Of a stretch of 64,000 nt of DNA, positions 50,755 to 58,640 are shown piece by piece (the stretch's first letter is position 1; each line of letters starts with the position of its first letter). The DNA is from Allobosea sp035944375. GTDB taxonomy: Bacteria; Pseudomonadota; Alphaproteobacteria; Rhizobiales; Beijerinckiaceae. The stretch is from NCBI RefSeq assembly GCF_035944375.1, contig NZ_DASZBE010000020.1; one strand, written 5' to 3'. Made by a program: the position numbers and the translations under genes. The notes beneath the pieces were generated by a model. That model had not been told where the DNA came from. It ran no database searches and saw only the letters and a program-made list of their open reading frames with translations.

Positions 50755-51891
50755 ATGCCCCTTCACCCGCCGGCCCAGCCCGGCCAGAGTTTCGCCGAGA
50801 TCGACACGCCGGCCCTCATCCTCGATCTCGACGCCTTCGAGCGCAACCTCGTCACCATGGCGGCCTATACGCAGGGACATGGCGTCCGGCTGCGGCCCCA
50901 CGCCAAGACCCACAAGAGTCCGGAGATCGCGCTGCGCCAGATCGCCCATGGCGCGGTCGGCCAGTGCGTCCAGAAGGTCTCCGAGGCGGAAGTCCTGGTC
51001 GAGGGCGGTGTCACGGACGTGCTCGTCAGCAACGAGATCGCGGGCGCAGCCAAGCTCGACCGGCTGGCGAAACTGGCTCGGAAAGCGAAGATTGGGCTCT
51101 GCGTCGATCATCTCGACGGCATCCGCGAGGCGGCCGAGGCCGCCGCCCGCCATGATGTCGTGCTCGACGTGCTCGTCGAGATCGATGTCGGTGGCCGCCG
51201 TTGCGGCGTCGCGCCCGGCGAGACGGCGGTGCGGCTGGCGGAAGCGATTTCGCGCAGCAACACGCTGCGCTTCGGCGGGCTGCAGGCCTATCACGGCACC
51301 GCCCAGCACATGCGCTCGATCGACGAGCGCCGCGAGGCGATCGAGCGCGCCGCGCTCGGCACCCGCAACACGATCGAGCGGCTGCAGCAGGCCGGCCTCG
51401 CCTGCGCCGTGGTCGGTGGCGCCGGCACCGGCACCTTCGAGATCGAGAGCCAGTCCGGCATCTGGAACGAGATCCAGGCCGGCTCCTACATCTTCATGGA
51501 CGCCGACTATGCCCGCAACCGCCAGGCCGACGGCACGCCCTTCCGCACCTTCGAGCATGCGCTGTTCATCCTCACCGGGGTGATGAGCAAGCCCGTGCCG
51601 GACCGGGCGGTCGTCGATGCCGGCCACAAGGCGGCCTCGGTCGATTCCGGCATGCCGATGCCGTTCCGGCGCGAGGGCGTGATCTACACCAAGCCCTCCG
51701 ACGAGCATGGCGTGCTGACGGGCGACCCGATCGCCCTGCCGCATCGCGGCGACAGGCTGCTGCTGATCCCGGGCCATTGCGACCCGACGGTGAACCTGCA
51801 CGACTGGTATGTCGGCGTGCGCGGCCTCCACACGGCGGATGCCCATGTCGAGGCGCTCTGGCCGATCGCGGGACGTGGCGCCCTGACCTGA
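50755..51891 (+). CDS. DSD1-family PLP enzyme, D-threonine aldolase-like
   Basis: A 378-residue fold-type III PLP enzyme. The Schiff-base lysine is in RLRPHAKTHKSP (about residue 45), and the C-terminal beta domain has the zinc-binding His and Cys in IPGHCDPTVNLHDWYVG. It likely splits D-threonine or other D-3-hydroxy amino acids into glycine and an aldehyde, or dehydrates D-serine. The start is ATG 50755, with AGGAAAG somewhat far upstream. It is divergent from the MsbA-type gene and convergent with the tungstate regulator. Confidence 0.87.
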   Translation: MPLHPPAQPGQSFAEIDTPALILDLDAFERNLVTMAAYTQGHGVRLRPHAKTHKSPEIALRQIAHGAVGQCVQKVSEAEVLVEGGVTDVLVSNEIAGAAKLDRLAKLARKAKIGLCVDHLDGIREAAEAAARHDVVLDVLVEIDVGGRRCGVAPGETAVRLAEAISRSNTLRFGGLQAYHGTAQHMRSIDERREAIERAALGTRNTIERLQQAGLACAVVGGAGTGTFEIESQSGIWNEIQAGSYIFMDADYARNRQADGTPFRTFEHALFILTGVMSKPVPDRAVVDAGHKAASVDSGMPMPFRREGVIYTKPSDEHGVLTGDPIALPHRGDRLLLIPGHCDPTVNLHDWYVGVRGLHTADAHVEALWPIAGRGALT

Positions 51892-51900
51892 CGGACGCCC

Positions 51901-52797
51901 TCAGCGATTGAGCCGCACCGCACCGCTGCGCGACAGATCATAACCGCCGAGCTCGCGTGCCCGGGCGGCCATCGCCGTGCCGCGCATCCAGCCCAGCAGG
52001 CTCTGCGCGGCCGGCTCGAAATAGGTCCGGCGGCGCATCACCAGATCGACATGCTCCCAGACCAGCGGCAGGACATCGAGCCCAAACGCGCTGGCGATCG
52101 CCCGCGAGGCAATGCCGCAATCGGCGCGCCCGGTGCGGATGGTGAGCGCGAGATCCTGGCCCGTGGCACAGATGCCCTCGGCCAGCACCATGGCCTGCGA
52201 CGGAACGGCCTCGCGGGCCATCAGGCTCTCGAGCAGGAGCTGCGCCCCGGCTCCCTTCTGGCGACGGGCGAACCGCGCCTGCTTCTCGACCGCCGCAGCG
52301 ATCCCCGTGAGCCGAAGCGGATTGCCGGGCGCGACCAGAAGACCCTGCTCGCGGCGCGCGAAGCCGATCACCACGGCATCGTGGAGTCCTGATTCCGCCA
52401 TCACGGCCGCCGGATTGGCGCCGTCATCGTCGGGCGTGGCATGGAGATGGATGGCCGCGATCGCGACCTCGCCGCGCACCAGCCGATCGAGCCCCGCCTG
52501 CGAGCCCTCCGCCAGCAGGGCCAGCCCGCAGCCCGAGTCGCGCACCGCAACCTCGAGCAGCGAATCGTGGCTGCCGCCGATGATCGGCGGCGGGGACACG
52601 GGCTGCATCCCCTCGGGCCGCGAGAGACCTGCCTCGAGCCAGCGGTCGAGCGCGGCACGCGGAAACAGCCATTTGCCGCTGACCTTCGTGCAGGGCACCC
52701 CGCCGCTGGCGACGAGGTCATAGAGCTTGCGCTCCTTGAGCCGAAGGTAACCCGCGGCCTCCTCGGTCGTCAGATAGATCTGATCCTGCACTGACAT
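51901..52797 (-). CDS. HTH regulator with substrate-binding domain (tungstate type)
   Basis: A 298-residue protein. Residues 5-55 form an excisionase/MerR-like HTH (YLTTEEAAGYLRLKERKLYD, then WLFPRAALDRWLEAG). Residues 75-290 form a periplasmic-binding-protein-like domain acting in the cytoplasm (DSLLEVAVRDSGCGLALLAE, FARREQGLLVAPGNPLRL, GRADCGIASRAIASAFGLDV). This combination is typical of regulators next to tungstate or molybdate transporters. It is divergent from tupBCA and most likely binds the dyad at 52851-52864 when oxyanion is sufficient. That direction of control is inferred. Confidence 0.82.
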   Translation of the reverse strand: MSVQDQIYLTTEEAAGYLRLKERKLYDLVASGGVPCTKVSGKWLFPRAALDRWLEAGLSRPEGMQPVSPPPIIGGSHDSLLEVAVRDSGCGLALLAEGSQAGLDRLVRGEVAIAAIHLHATPDDDGANPAAVMAESGLHDAVVIGFARREQGLLVAPGNPLRLTGIAAAVEKQARFARRQKGAGAQLLLESLMAREAVPSQAMVLAEGICATGQDLALTIRTGRADCGIASRAIASAFGLDVLPLVWEHVDLVMRRRTYFEPAAQSLLGWMRGTAMAARARELGGYDLSRSGAVRLNR

Positions 52798-52850
52798 GCA
52801 CTAACCTGCGCTTGTTCCATGATTGGCATTTGGTCGCATTGAATTCTAAG

Positions 52851-52864
52851 AAAGACAAGTCTTT
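52851..52864. promoter_or_regulatory. Inverted-repeat operator candidate for the tup locus
   Basis: AAAGAC (52851-52856) and GTCTTT (52859-52864) form a perfect 6-bp dyad with a 2-nt centre, 32 bp before the tupB start and 53 bp before the divergent regulator's start. On the minus strand TAGAAT (complement of 52845-52850) directly beside it could be the regulator's -10 box. The area is AT-rich relative to the rest of the window. Confidence 0.45.
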
Positions 52865-52896
52865 GCAGGAAACCAACAACCAGGGAGCGGGCCGGC

Positions 52897-53598
52897 TTGG
52901 ACTTCGGAGCGATCTTTTCGGCCGCCTTCGCCCTGATCGTCGGGCTCGATCCGGCGTTCCTCGCGATCGTCGGCCTGTCGCTGCGGGTCACGCTGACGGC
53001 GGTCCTGATCGCGGCTCTGATCGGCCTGCCGCTGGGTGCCGCGCTCGCTCTGGCGCGCTTCCGCGGCCGCTCCGCGGTGATCGTCTGCCTCAATGCGCTG
53101 ATGGGCCTGCCACCCGTCGTCGCCGGCCTCGTCGTCTTCCTGCTGCTCTCGCGCTCGGGGCCGCTGGGGCCGCTCGGGCTGCTCTTCACACCGACGGCGA
53201 TGATCCTGGCACAGGTCCTCCTGGTCCTGCCGATCGTGATCGCGCTGACCCGCCAGACCGTCGAGGATCTCTGGGGCGAGTACCGCGACCATCTCCGCTC
53301 GGTCGGGCTCGAAGGCGTCCGCGCCATCCCGACCCTGCTCTTCGACGGACGTTTCGCATTGGCCACCGCCCTGCTCGCCGGCTTCGGCCGGGCGAGCGCG
53401 GAGGTCGGCGCCGTGCTGATCGTCGGCGGCAACATCGCCGGCTACACACGCACCATGACCACGGCGATCACGCTCGAAACCTCCAAGGGCGACCTGCCGC
53501 TGGCGCTCGGCCTCGGCCTTGTGCTGATCGCCCTGACGCTCGCCATCAATGCCATCGCCTTCGGCGCCAGCCGTATCGGCGCCCGGTATGCGGGATGA
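52897..53598 (+). CDS. tupB: Tungstate ABC transporter permease TupB
   Basis: A 233-residue inner-membrane permease with about five helices. The cytoplasmic EAA-like loop reads EDLWGEYRDHLRSVGLEGVR, and FGRASAEVGAVLIVGGNIAG is diagnostic for TupB/WtpB-type oxyanion permeases. The start is TTG at 52897, with GGGAG (52883-52887) 9 nt upstream; no ATG or GTG in frame nearby fits as well. tupC overlaps its stop by 4 bp. Confidence 0.87.
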   Translation: MDFGAIFSAAFALIVGLDPAFLAIVGLSLRVTLTAVLIAALIGLPLGAALALARFRGRSAVIVCLNALMGLPPVVAGLVVFLLLSRSGPLGPLGLLFTPTAMILAQVLLVLPIVIALTRQTVEDLWGEYRDHLRSVGLEGVRAIPTLLFDGRFALATALLAGFGRASAEVGAVLIVGGNIAGYTRTMTTAITLETSKGDLPLALGLGLVLIALTLAINAIAFGASRIGARYAG

Positions 53599-54326
53599 CC
53601 CGGATGCGTGATGTCGCCTCGATCCTCCCGCTCGATGTCCGCGCCGTCGCCTTCCATGGCGACGGGCGCCGCCTCGTCGACAGCGTCAGCTTCCAGCTTC
53701 CGGCGGGCGGGCTGACCGTGATTCTCGGTCCCAACGGGGCGGGCAAGTCGCTGACGCTGCGGCTCTGTCACGGCCTGCTGACGCCGAGCGAGGGCAGGAT
53801 CGCCTGGGCGCAGGGCGCGGAGGGGCGCAACCGGCGCCACGCCATGGTCTTCCAGAAGCCGATCATGCTGCGCCGCTCGGTCGAGGCGAATGTGCTGCAC
53901 GCGCTGGCGGCGGCGGGTACAGCCGGTTCCGAACGTCGCGAGCGCTGCCGCACCGCGCTCGAACGCTTCGGCCTCAGCGAGCGCGCCGGCCAGGCGGCGC
54001 GGCTGCTCTCCGGCGGCGAGCAGCAGCGCCTCGCCATCGCCCGCGCCTGGGCGCTGCGCCCGGAACTGCTCTTCCTGGACGAGCCGACCTCGCAGCTCGA
54101 CCCCACCGCCACCGGGCAGATCGAGGAACTGCTCGCCGGCCTGGTGGCGGAAGGCATCACGGTGCTGATGTCGACGCATGATCTCGGCCAGGCTCGGCGC
54201 CTGGCCTCGCGCGTCCTGTTCCTGCATCGCGGCCGGCTGATCGCGGATGAGCCGGCGGCCGAATTCTTCGCCGGGCCGGCCTCGCCCGAGGCCCGGGCCT
54301 TCCTCGCCGGAGAGCTGATCTGGTGA
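53595..54326 (+). CDS. tupC: Tungstate ABC transporter ATPase TupC
   Basis: A 243-residue ATPase with Walker A GPNGAGKS, Q-loop MVFQKPIMLRRS, signature LLSGGEQQRLAIARAW, Walker B LLFLDEPTSQLD and the H-loop in LMSTHDLGQARRL. The KPIMLRRSV Q-loop style is typical of TupC. It energises oxyanion uptake through TupB. The ATG at 53595 overlaps the tupB stop; an ATG at 53604 is a second option. tupA overlaps the end by 4 bp. Confidence 0.87.
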   Translation: MTRMRDVASILPLDVRAVAFHGDGRRLVDSVSFQLPAGGLTVILGPNGAGKSLTLRLCHGLLTPSEGRIAWAQGAEGRNRRHAMVFQKPIMLRRSVEANVLHALAAAGTAGSERRERCRTALERFGLSERAGQAARLLSGGEQQRLAIARAWALRPELLFLDEPTSQLDPTATGQIEELLAGLVAEGITVLMSTHDLGQARRLASRVLFLHRGRLIADEPAAEFFAGPASPEARAFLAGELIW

Positions 54327-55243
54327 CCCCTGCCATGACCCACAAGAAGCCCAAGGAGACGACCCTGAGCACGACCCGCCGCCTTCTCCTCGCCACCGGT
54401 TTCTCCGCCGCCCTGACTGGTCTTGCGCTCGCCCAGACCCCGACCGCGACGCCACCGGCCGCATCGGCTCCGGCCGCCACCGGAACCCGCTTCATCACGG
54501 TCTCCTCGACCACCTCGACCCAGGATTCCGGCCTCTTTGGCCACATCCTGCCGCTGTTCAAGGCGAAGACCGGCATTGAGGTCCGCGTCGTCTCGCAGGG
54601 CACGGGCCAGGCGCTCGACACCGGCCGCCGCGGCGATGCCGACGTCGTCTTCGTCCATGCCAAGGCGCAGGAGGAGAAATTCGTCGCCGACGGCTTCGGG
54701 CTGGAGCGCAAGCCGGTGATGTACAACGACTTCGTGCTGATCGGCCCGAAGGCCGACCCAGCCGGCATCAGTGGCACGAAGGACATCGCCGCCGCGCTGG
54801 TGAAGATCGCCGAGAAGGGCGCGCCCTTCGTCTCGCGCGGCGACAAATCGGGCACGCATTCGGCCGAACTGGCGCTCTGGAAGGTCGCGGGCGTCGATCT
54901 CGCCGCCAGGAAGGGCGCCTGGTACCGCGAGATCGGGCAGGGCATGGGCGCCGCGCTCAACACCGCCGGCGGCATGGGCGCCTATGTGCTGGCCGACCGT
55001 GGCACCTGGATCTCCTTCAAGAATCGCGGCGATCTCACGATTGCGGTGGAGGGCGACCGTCGCCTGTTCAACCAATACGGCGTCATCGCGGTGAACCCGG
55101 CCAGGCATCCCCATGTGAAGATCAACGACGGGCAGGCCTTCGTGAACTGGCTGGTCGGCCCCGAGGGGCAGAAGGCGATCGCCGCCTACAAGATCGAGGG
55201 GCAGCAGCTTTTCTTCCCCAACGCGACGCAAGCGGGCGCGTGA
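54323..55243 (+). CDS. tupA: Tungstate-binding periplasmic protein TupA
   Basis: A 306-residue binding protein. The signal peptide covers about 1-38 (RRLLLATGFSAALTGLALAQ); twin arginines leave Tat export open. The TupA signature VSSTTSTQDSGLFGHILPLF includes the TTSTQDSG residues that bind oxyanion in family members. SRGDKSGTHSAELALWK and YVLADRGTWISFK are further family motifs. The GTG at 54323 is coupled to tupC; an ATG at 54335 is possible. The order permease-ATPase-binding protein differs from the common tupA-first arrangement. Confidence 0.9.
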   Translation: MTPAMTHKKPKETTLSTTRRLLLATGFSAALTGLALAQTPTATPPAASAPAATGTRFITVSSTTSTQDSGLFGHILPLFKAKTGIEVRVVSQGTGQALDTGRRGDADVVFVHAKAQEEKFVADGFGLERKPVMYNDFVLIGPKADPAGISGTKDIAAALVKIAEKGAPFVSRGDKSGTHSAELALWKVAGVDLAARKGAWYREIGQGMGAALNTAGGMGAYVLADRGTWISFKNRGDLTIAVEGDRRLFNQYGVIAVNPARHPHVKINDGQAFVNWLVGPEGQKAIAAYKIEGQQLFFPNATQAGA

Positions 55244-55377
55244 TGGATGGCGCCAGGGCCGTTTGGCTGGATCGCGGCGGAGAGCCACGCCTCGTCAAAC
55301 GCCGCCCGCGCCACCATGTTCAATCCCGCGCGGGACAGACCGCCCCGCGCGCGACGGCGGCTGACCGAGGAGCAGCG

Positions 55378-55860
55378 ATGGACTGGCAGGCGACACGACC
55401 GGGCGAAACCAGCGCGGCCCTCCCTGACCGGCGGGACGCGCATCTCGTCTTCATCGGCCGCCTGCGCACGCCTTTCGCCACGCGCGACCAGTGCCCGCGC
55501 CAGGGCGACGCCGAGGCCGGCCCGGTCTGCCGCGTCGAGATCGACAACCCCTGGCGCGCCGCGCTCAGCGGCATCGATGGGTTCGCCTGGCTCGACCTGT
55601 TCTACTGGATGCATCAGGCGCGGCGTGACCTCGTCACCCAGACGCCGCGGGGCGGCGAGCCGCTCGGCACCTTCGCGCTACGCTCCCCCGTGCGGCCCAA
55701 TCCGATTGCGCTCTCGCGCGTGCGGCTGCTCGGCGTCGAGGGCGGCGCGCTGCTGGTGCGCGGGCTCGACTGCCTCGACGGCACGCCGCTGCTCGACATC
55801 AAGCCGCATCGCTGCAGCCATAGCGCTGTCGACCGGCAGCGCCACCCGGACCCGGCCTGA
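55378..55860 (+). CDS. trmO: tRNA t6A37 N6-methyltransferase TrmO (TsaA-like)
   Basis: A 160-residue protein of the UPF0066/TsaA family, which methylates threonylcarbamoyl-adenosine at tRNA position 37. It has IGRLRTPFATRDQCPRQG, LDLFYWMHQARRD, RSPVRPNPIALSRVRLLG and LLDIKPH, the family's SAM-binding and core motifs. GAGGAG lies about 5 nt before the ATG at 55378. It is 134 bp downstream of tupA on the same strand; any link to tungstate is not evident. Confidence 0.88.
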   Translation: MDWQATRPGETSAALPDRRDAHLVFIGRLRTPFATRDQCPRQGDAEAGPVCRVEIDNPWRAALSGIDGFAWLDLFYWMHQARRDLVTQTPRGGEPLGTFALRSPVRPNPIALSRVRLLGVEGGALLVRGLDCLDGTPLLDIKPHRCSHSAVDRQRHPDPA

Positions 55861-55914
55861 GGGCGCGGCCTCTGGCCGTCGGCAAGGCCGCGACGACGCA
55901 CAGCCAGGCGGATC

Positions 55915-56145
55915 TCAGAAGTCGCTGGTCAGGCCCTTCACTTCCCAGTCGTTGTAGCGCACGGGCTCGAGCCCGCCGCGGCCGTCGATTTCCTTGCGGC
56001 TGGCGACATCGGCTGCGCGCGCATCGATCTCGGCCCGTCTCGCCTGCGCCTCGGCCAGCGCGCGCTGGGCCGCAGGCGACAGCACCCGCGGCGCGTCCTC
56101 GCCGCTGTCCGGACCGATCGGCTTGGGATCGTTCGCCTCGCTCAT
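55915..56145 (-). CDS. DUF1674 / SDHAF4-like protein
   Basis: A 76-residue protein with an acidic start and the highly conserved end KEIDGRGGLEPVRYNDWEVK followed by GLTSDF, the hallmark of DUF1674. The mitochondrial relative SDHAF4 protects flavinylated SdhA during succinate dehydrogenase assembly, and a similar role is likely. AGAAGG precedes the ATG at 56145; a longer frame from 56247 adds an unconserved leader. It is convergent with trmO and divergent from htpX. Confidence 0.87.
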   Translation of the reverse strand: MSEANDPKPIGPDSGEDAPRVLSPAAQRALAEAQARRAEIDARAADVASRKEIDGRGGLEPVRYNDWEVKGLTSDF

Positions 56146-56299
56146 CGCCGCCTTCTCTCGCCAGAACTCGCTTGAAGCCGATTCTCTTGCAGGCCGTTCT
56201 CTTGCAGGATCACCGGCACCTTCACCACATAAGCCTGCGAAACGCATCCGGGGAGTGGCATGTCGCCGCGAGCCGCGATGGCGCCTGATGGGGATGACG

Positions 56300-57226
56300 A
56301 TGAACTATGTCCGCACCGGCATGCTGATGGCCGGTCTCACCGCGCTCTTCGGCGCGGTCGGCTACCTGCTCGGCGGCGGCGGCGGCATGCTGATGGCGCT
56401 GGGCTTCGCCGCCGTCACCAACCTGTTCAGCTACTGGAACTCCGACCGGCTGGCGCTCGCAGCCCACAACGCCCACGAGGTCGACGAACGAACCGCGCCG
56501 GAGCTCTACGGCATGGTGCGCGACCTCGCGGCGAGGGCCAACATGCCGATGCCGCGCGTCTACCTGATCGACGAGGACCAGCCCAACGCCTTCGCCACCG
56601 GCCGCAACCCGGAGAACGCGGCGGTAGCGGCCACGACCGGCATCCTGCGCACGCTGAGCTATGAGGAGCTGGCGGGCGTGATGGCGCACGAACTCGCCCA
56701 CATCAAGAATCACGACACGCTGACGATGACGATCACCGCCACCATGGCCGGCGCGATCTCCTCGCTCGTGACCTTCGGCATGATGTTCGGCTCGCGCGAG
56801 AACCGGCCCAATCTGATCGTGCAGATCCTGCTCTCGATCCTGGCGCCGATGGCCGCGATGATCATCCAGATGGCGATCTCGCGGTCGCGCGAATACGAGG
56901 CCGACAAGCTCGGGGCCGAGATCTGCGGCAATCCGGTCTGGCTCGCCGATGCGCTGGCGAAGATCGCCGGCGGCGTCGCCCATACGCCGAACGAGACGGC
57001 GGAGGCGAAGCCTGCTACGGCGCACATGTTCATCATCAATCCCCTCACGGCTGGCGGCATGGATTCCCTGTTCTCAACCCACCCCGATACCGGCAACCGC
57101 ATTGCCGCGCTGATGGAGCAGGCCCGCGCTATGGGCGTCAGTCGCAGCGCCGGCGGCTTCATGAGCCAGGCGGCCCAGAGCCCCTGGAGCGGCGGAGCCG
57201 GCCGCCAGCCCGGGCCCTGGGGCTGA
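56300..57226 (+). CDS. htpX: Membrane zinc metalloprotease HtpX
   Basis: A 308-residue inner-membrane protease for damaged membrane proteins. Two N-terminal helices lie at about 7-50, the zinc site MAHELAHIKNHD near 130, two further helices at about 140-195, and the third ligand in SRSREYEADKLGAEI. NPLTAGGMDSLFSTHPDT is the family's late motif. The Ser/Gly/Pro-rich tail is unstructured. GGGG precedes the ATG at 56300; in-frame ATGs at 56288 and 56294 are alternatives. rsmB starts 4 bp later. Confidence 0.94.
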   Translation: MNYVRTGMLMAGLTALFGAVGYLLGGGGGMLMALGFAAVTNLFSYWNSDRLALAAHNAHEVDERTAPELYGMVRDLAARANMPMPRVYLIDEDQPNAFATGRNPENAAVAATTGILRTLSYEELAGVMAHELAHIKNHDTLTMTITATMAGAISSLVTFGMMFGSRENRPNLIVQILLSILAPMAAMIIQMAISRSREYEADKLGAEICGNPVWLADALAKIAGGVAHTPNETAEAKPATAHMFIINPLTAGGMDSLFSTHPDTGNRIAALMEQARAMGVSRSAGGFMSQAAQSPWSGGAGRQPGPWG

Positions 57227-57230
57227 TCCG

Positions 57231-58601
57231 GTGGCGAAGGGACAGAAGGCGGACGATCTCCACGACCACACCAGCGAGCCTGCCGACAGCGGCGCCGGAC
57301 CGGCGCCGGGCCTGCCGGCACGCAAGCTCGCCGCCGCCGTCATCGACGAGGTGCTGCGGGCGAAGCTGTCGCTCGACGACACCCATGAGCGGCTGGCGCC
57401 GGCCTATCGGCTCGACGCCGCCGACAGCGCCCTGGCACGGGCGATCGCGATCACCGCCTTTCGCCGCCTGGGGACGATCCAGGACGCGATCAACGCCCGG
57501 CTGGAGCGCGGCAGCCCGCGCAACTCCGGGCCCTTCGAGCCGATCATGGTGGCGGCCGCCGCCCAGATCCTCTTTCTCGACGTGCCCGACCACGCCGCCG
57601 TCGACCTCGCCATCCGCCAGCTCCACGAGGACGCGCGCTCCTCGCGCTATGTCTCGCTCGGCAATGCGCTGCTGCGGCGGCTCGCCCGCGAGCGCGAGGC
57701 CATCCTGGCGGAGGCCGTCGACCCCTTCCTCGACACGCCCGAATGGCTCGCCGAGAGCTGGATGGACAGCTATGGCGAGGATGTCGCCGCCGCCATCGCC
57801 AAAAGCCACCGTGACGAGCCGCCGCTCGACATCTCCGTGAAATCCGATCCCGAGGGCTGGACGGAGAAGCTCGACGGCCTCCTCCTGCCGACGGCCTCGA
57901 TCCGCCTGCGCGAGCGCGGCGGCATCTCCGGCCTGCCAGGCTTCGACGAGGGCGCCTGGTGGGTGCAGGACGCCGCCGCAGCGCTTCCCGTGCGCCTGCT
58001 CGCGCCCAAGCCCGGCGAGCGCATCGCCGATCTCTGCGCCGCACCGGGCGGCAAGACCGCCCAGCTCGCGGCGATGGGAGCCGCCGTCACGGCCGTCGAC
58101 CGCTCGGGACCGCGCCTGCGTCGTCTGCGCGCCAATCTGGAGCGGCTCGGCCTGTCGGCGGAGATCGTCACCAAGGATGCAACCCTCTGGGACGCCGAAC
58201 CCTTCGACGCCGTGCTGCTCGACGCCCCCTGCAGTGCCACCGGCACCATCCGCCGCCACCCCGACGTCGCCTGGACCAAGTCGCCGGAGGACCGCGACAA
58301 GCTCGTCGCCCTCCAGGCGCGGCTGCTCGAGGCCGCCGCCCGGCTGACGAAGCCCGGCGGCCGGCTGGTCTACTGCACCTGCTCGCTCGAGCCGCAGGAG
58401 GGCGAGGCCCAAATCGAGGCCTTCCTGAAGGCCCATCCCGACTTTGCCCGCAAGCCTGTCGAAGCCAGCGAGATCGGGGGCCTCGGTGAGGCGATCGACC
58501 GCAACGGCGACCTCAGGACGCTGCCGCACCAGCTGCGCAACGAGACGCCTCGGCTCTCCGGATGGAGCGGATTTTACGCAAGCCGCCTGATCAGGCTATG
58601 A
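57231..58601 (+). CDS. rsmB: 16S rRNA m5C methyltransferase, RsmB family
   Basis: A 456-residue enzyme starting with GTG at 57231. The N-terminal NusB-like RNA-binding domain (about 25-165) is followed by a SAM-dependent domain (about 190-456) with the SAM loop DLCAAPGGKTAQLA. The catalytic and release cysteines are in LLDAPCSATGTIRRHPDV and YCTCSLEPQEGE. In E. coli the product is m5C967 in 16S rRNA. It is nearly fused to htpX (4 bp gap) and followed 39 bp later by the heparinase-like gene, an order seen in other Hyphomicrobiales. Confidence 0.92.
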   Translation: MAKGQKADDLHDHTSEPADSGAGPAPGLPARKLAAAVIDEVLRAKLSLDDTHERLAPAYRLDAADSALARAIAITAFRRLGTIQDAINARLERGSPRNSGPFEPIMVAAAAQILFLDVPDHAAVDLAIRQLHEDARSSRYVSLGNALLRRLAREREAILAEAVDPFLDTPEWLAESWMDSYGEDVAAAIAKSHRDEPPLDISVKSDPEGWTEKLDGLLLPTASIRLRERGGISGLPGFDEGAWWVQDAAAALPVRLLAPKPGERIADLCAAPGGKTAQLAAMGAAVTAVDRSGPRLRRLRANLERLGLSAEIVTKDATLWDAEPFDAVLLDAPCSATGTIRRHPDVAWTKSPEDRDKLVALQARLLEAAARLTKPGGRLVYCTCSLEPQEGEAQIEAFLKAHPDFARKPVEASEIGGLGEAIDRNGDLRTLPHQLRNETPRLSGWSGFYASRLIRL

Positions 58602-58640
58602 CGTCAGGGGGAATCGCTAGGGCGGGTCACGCCAGGCGTC

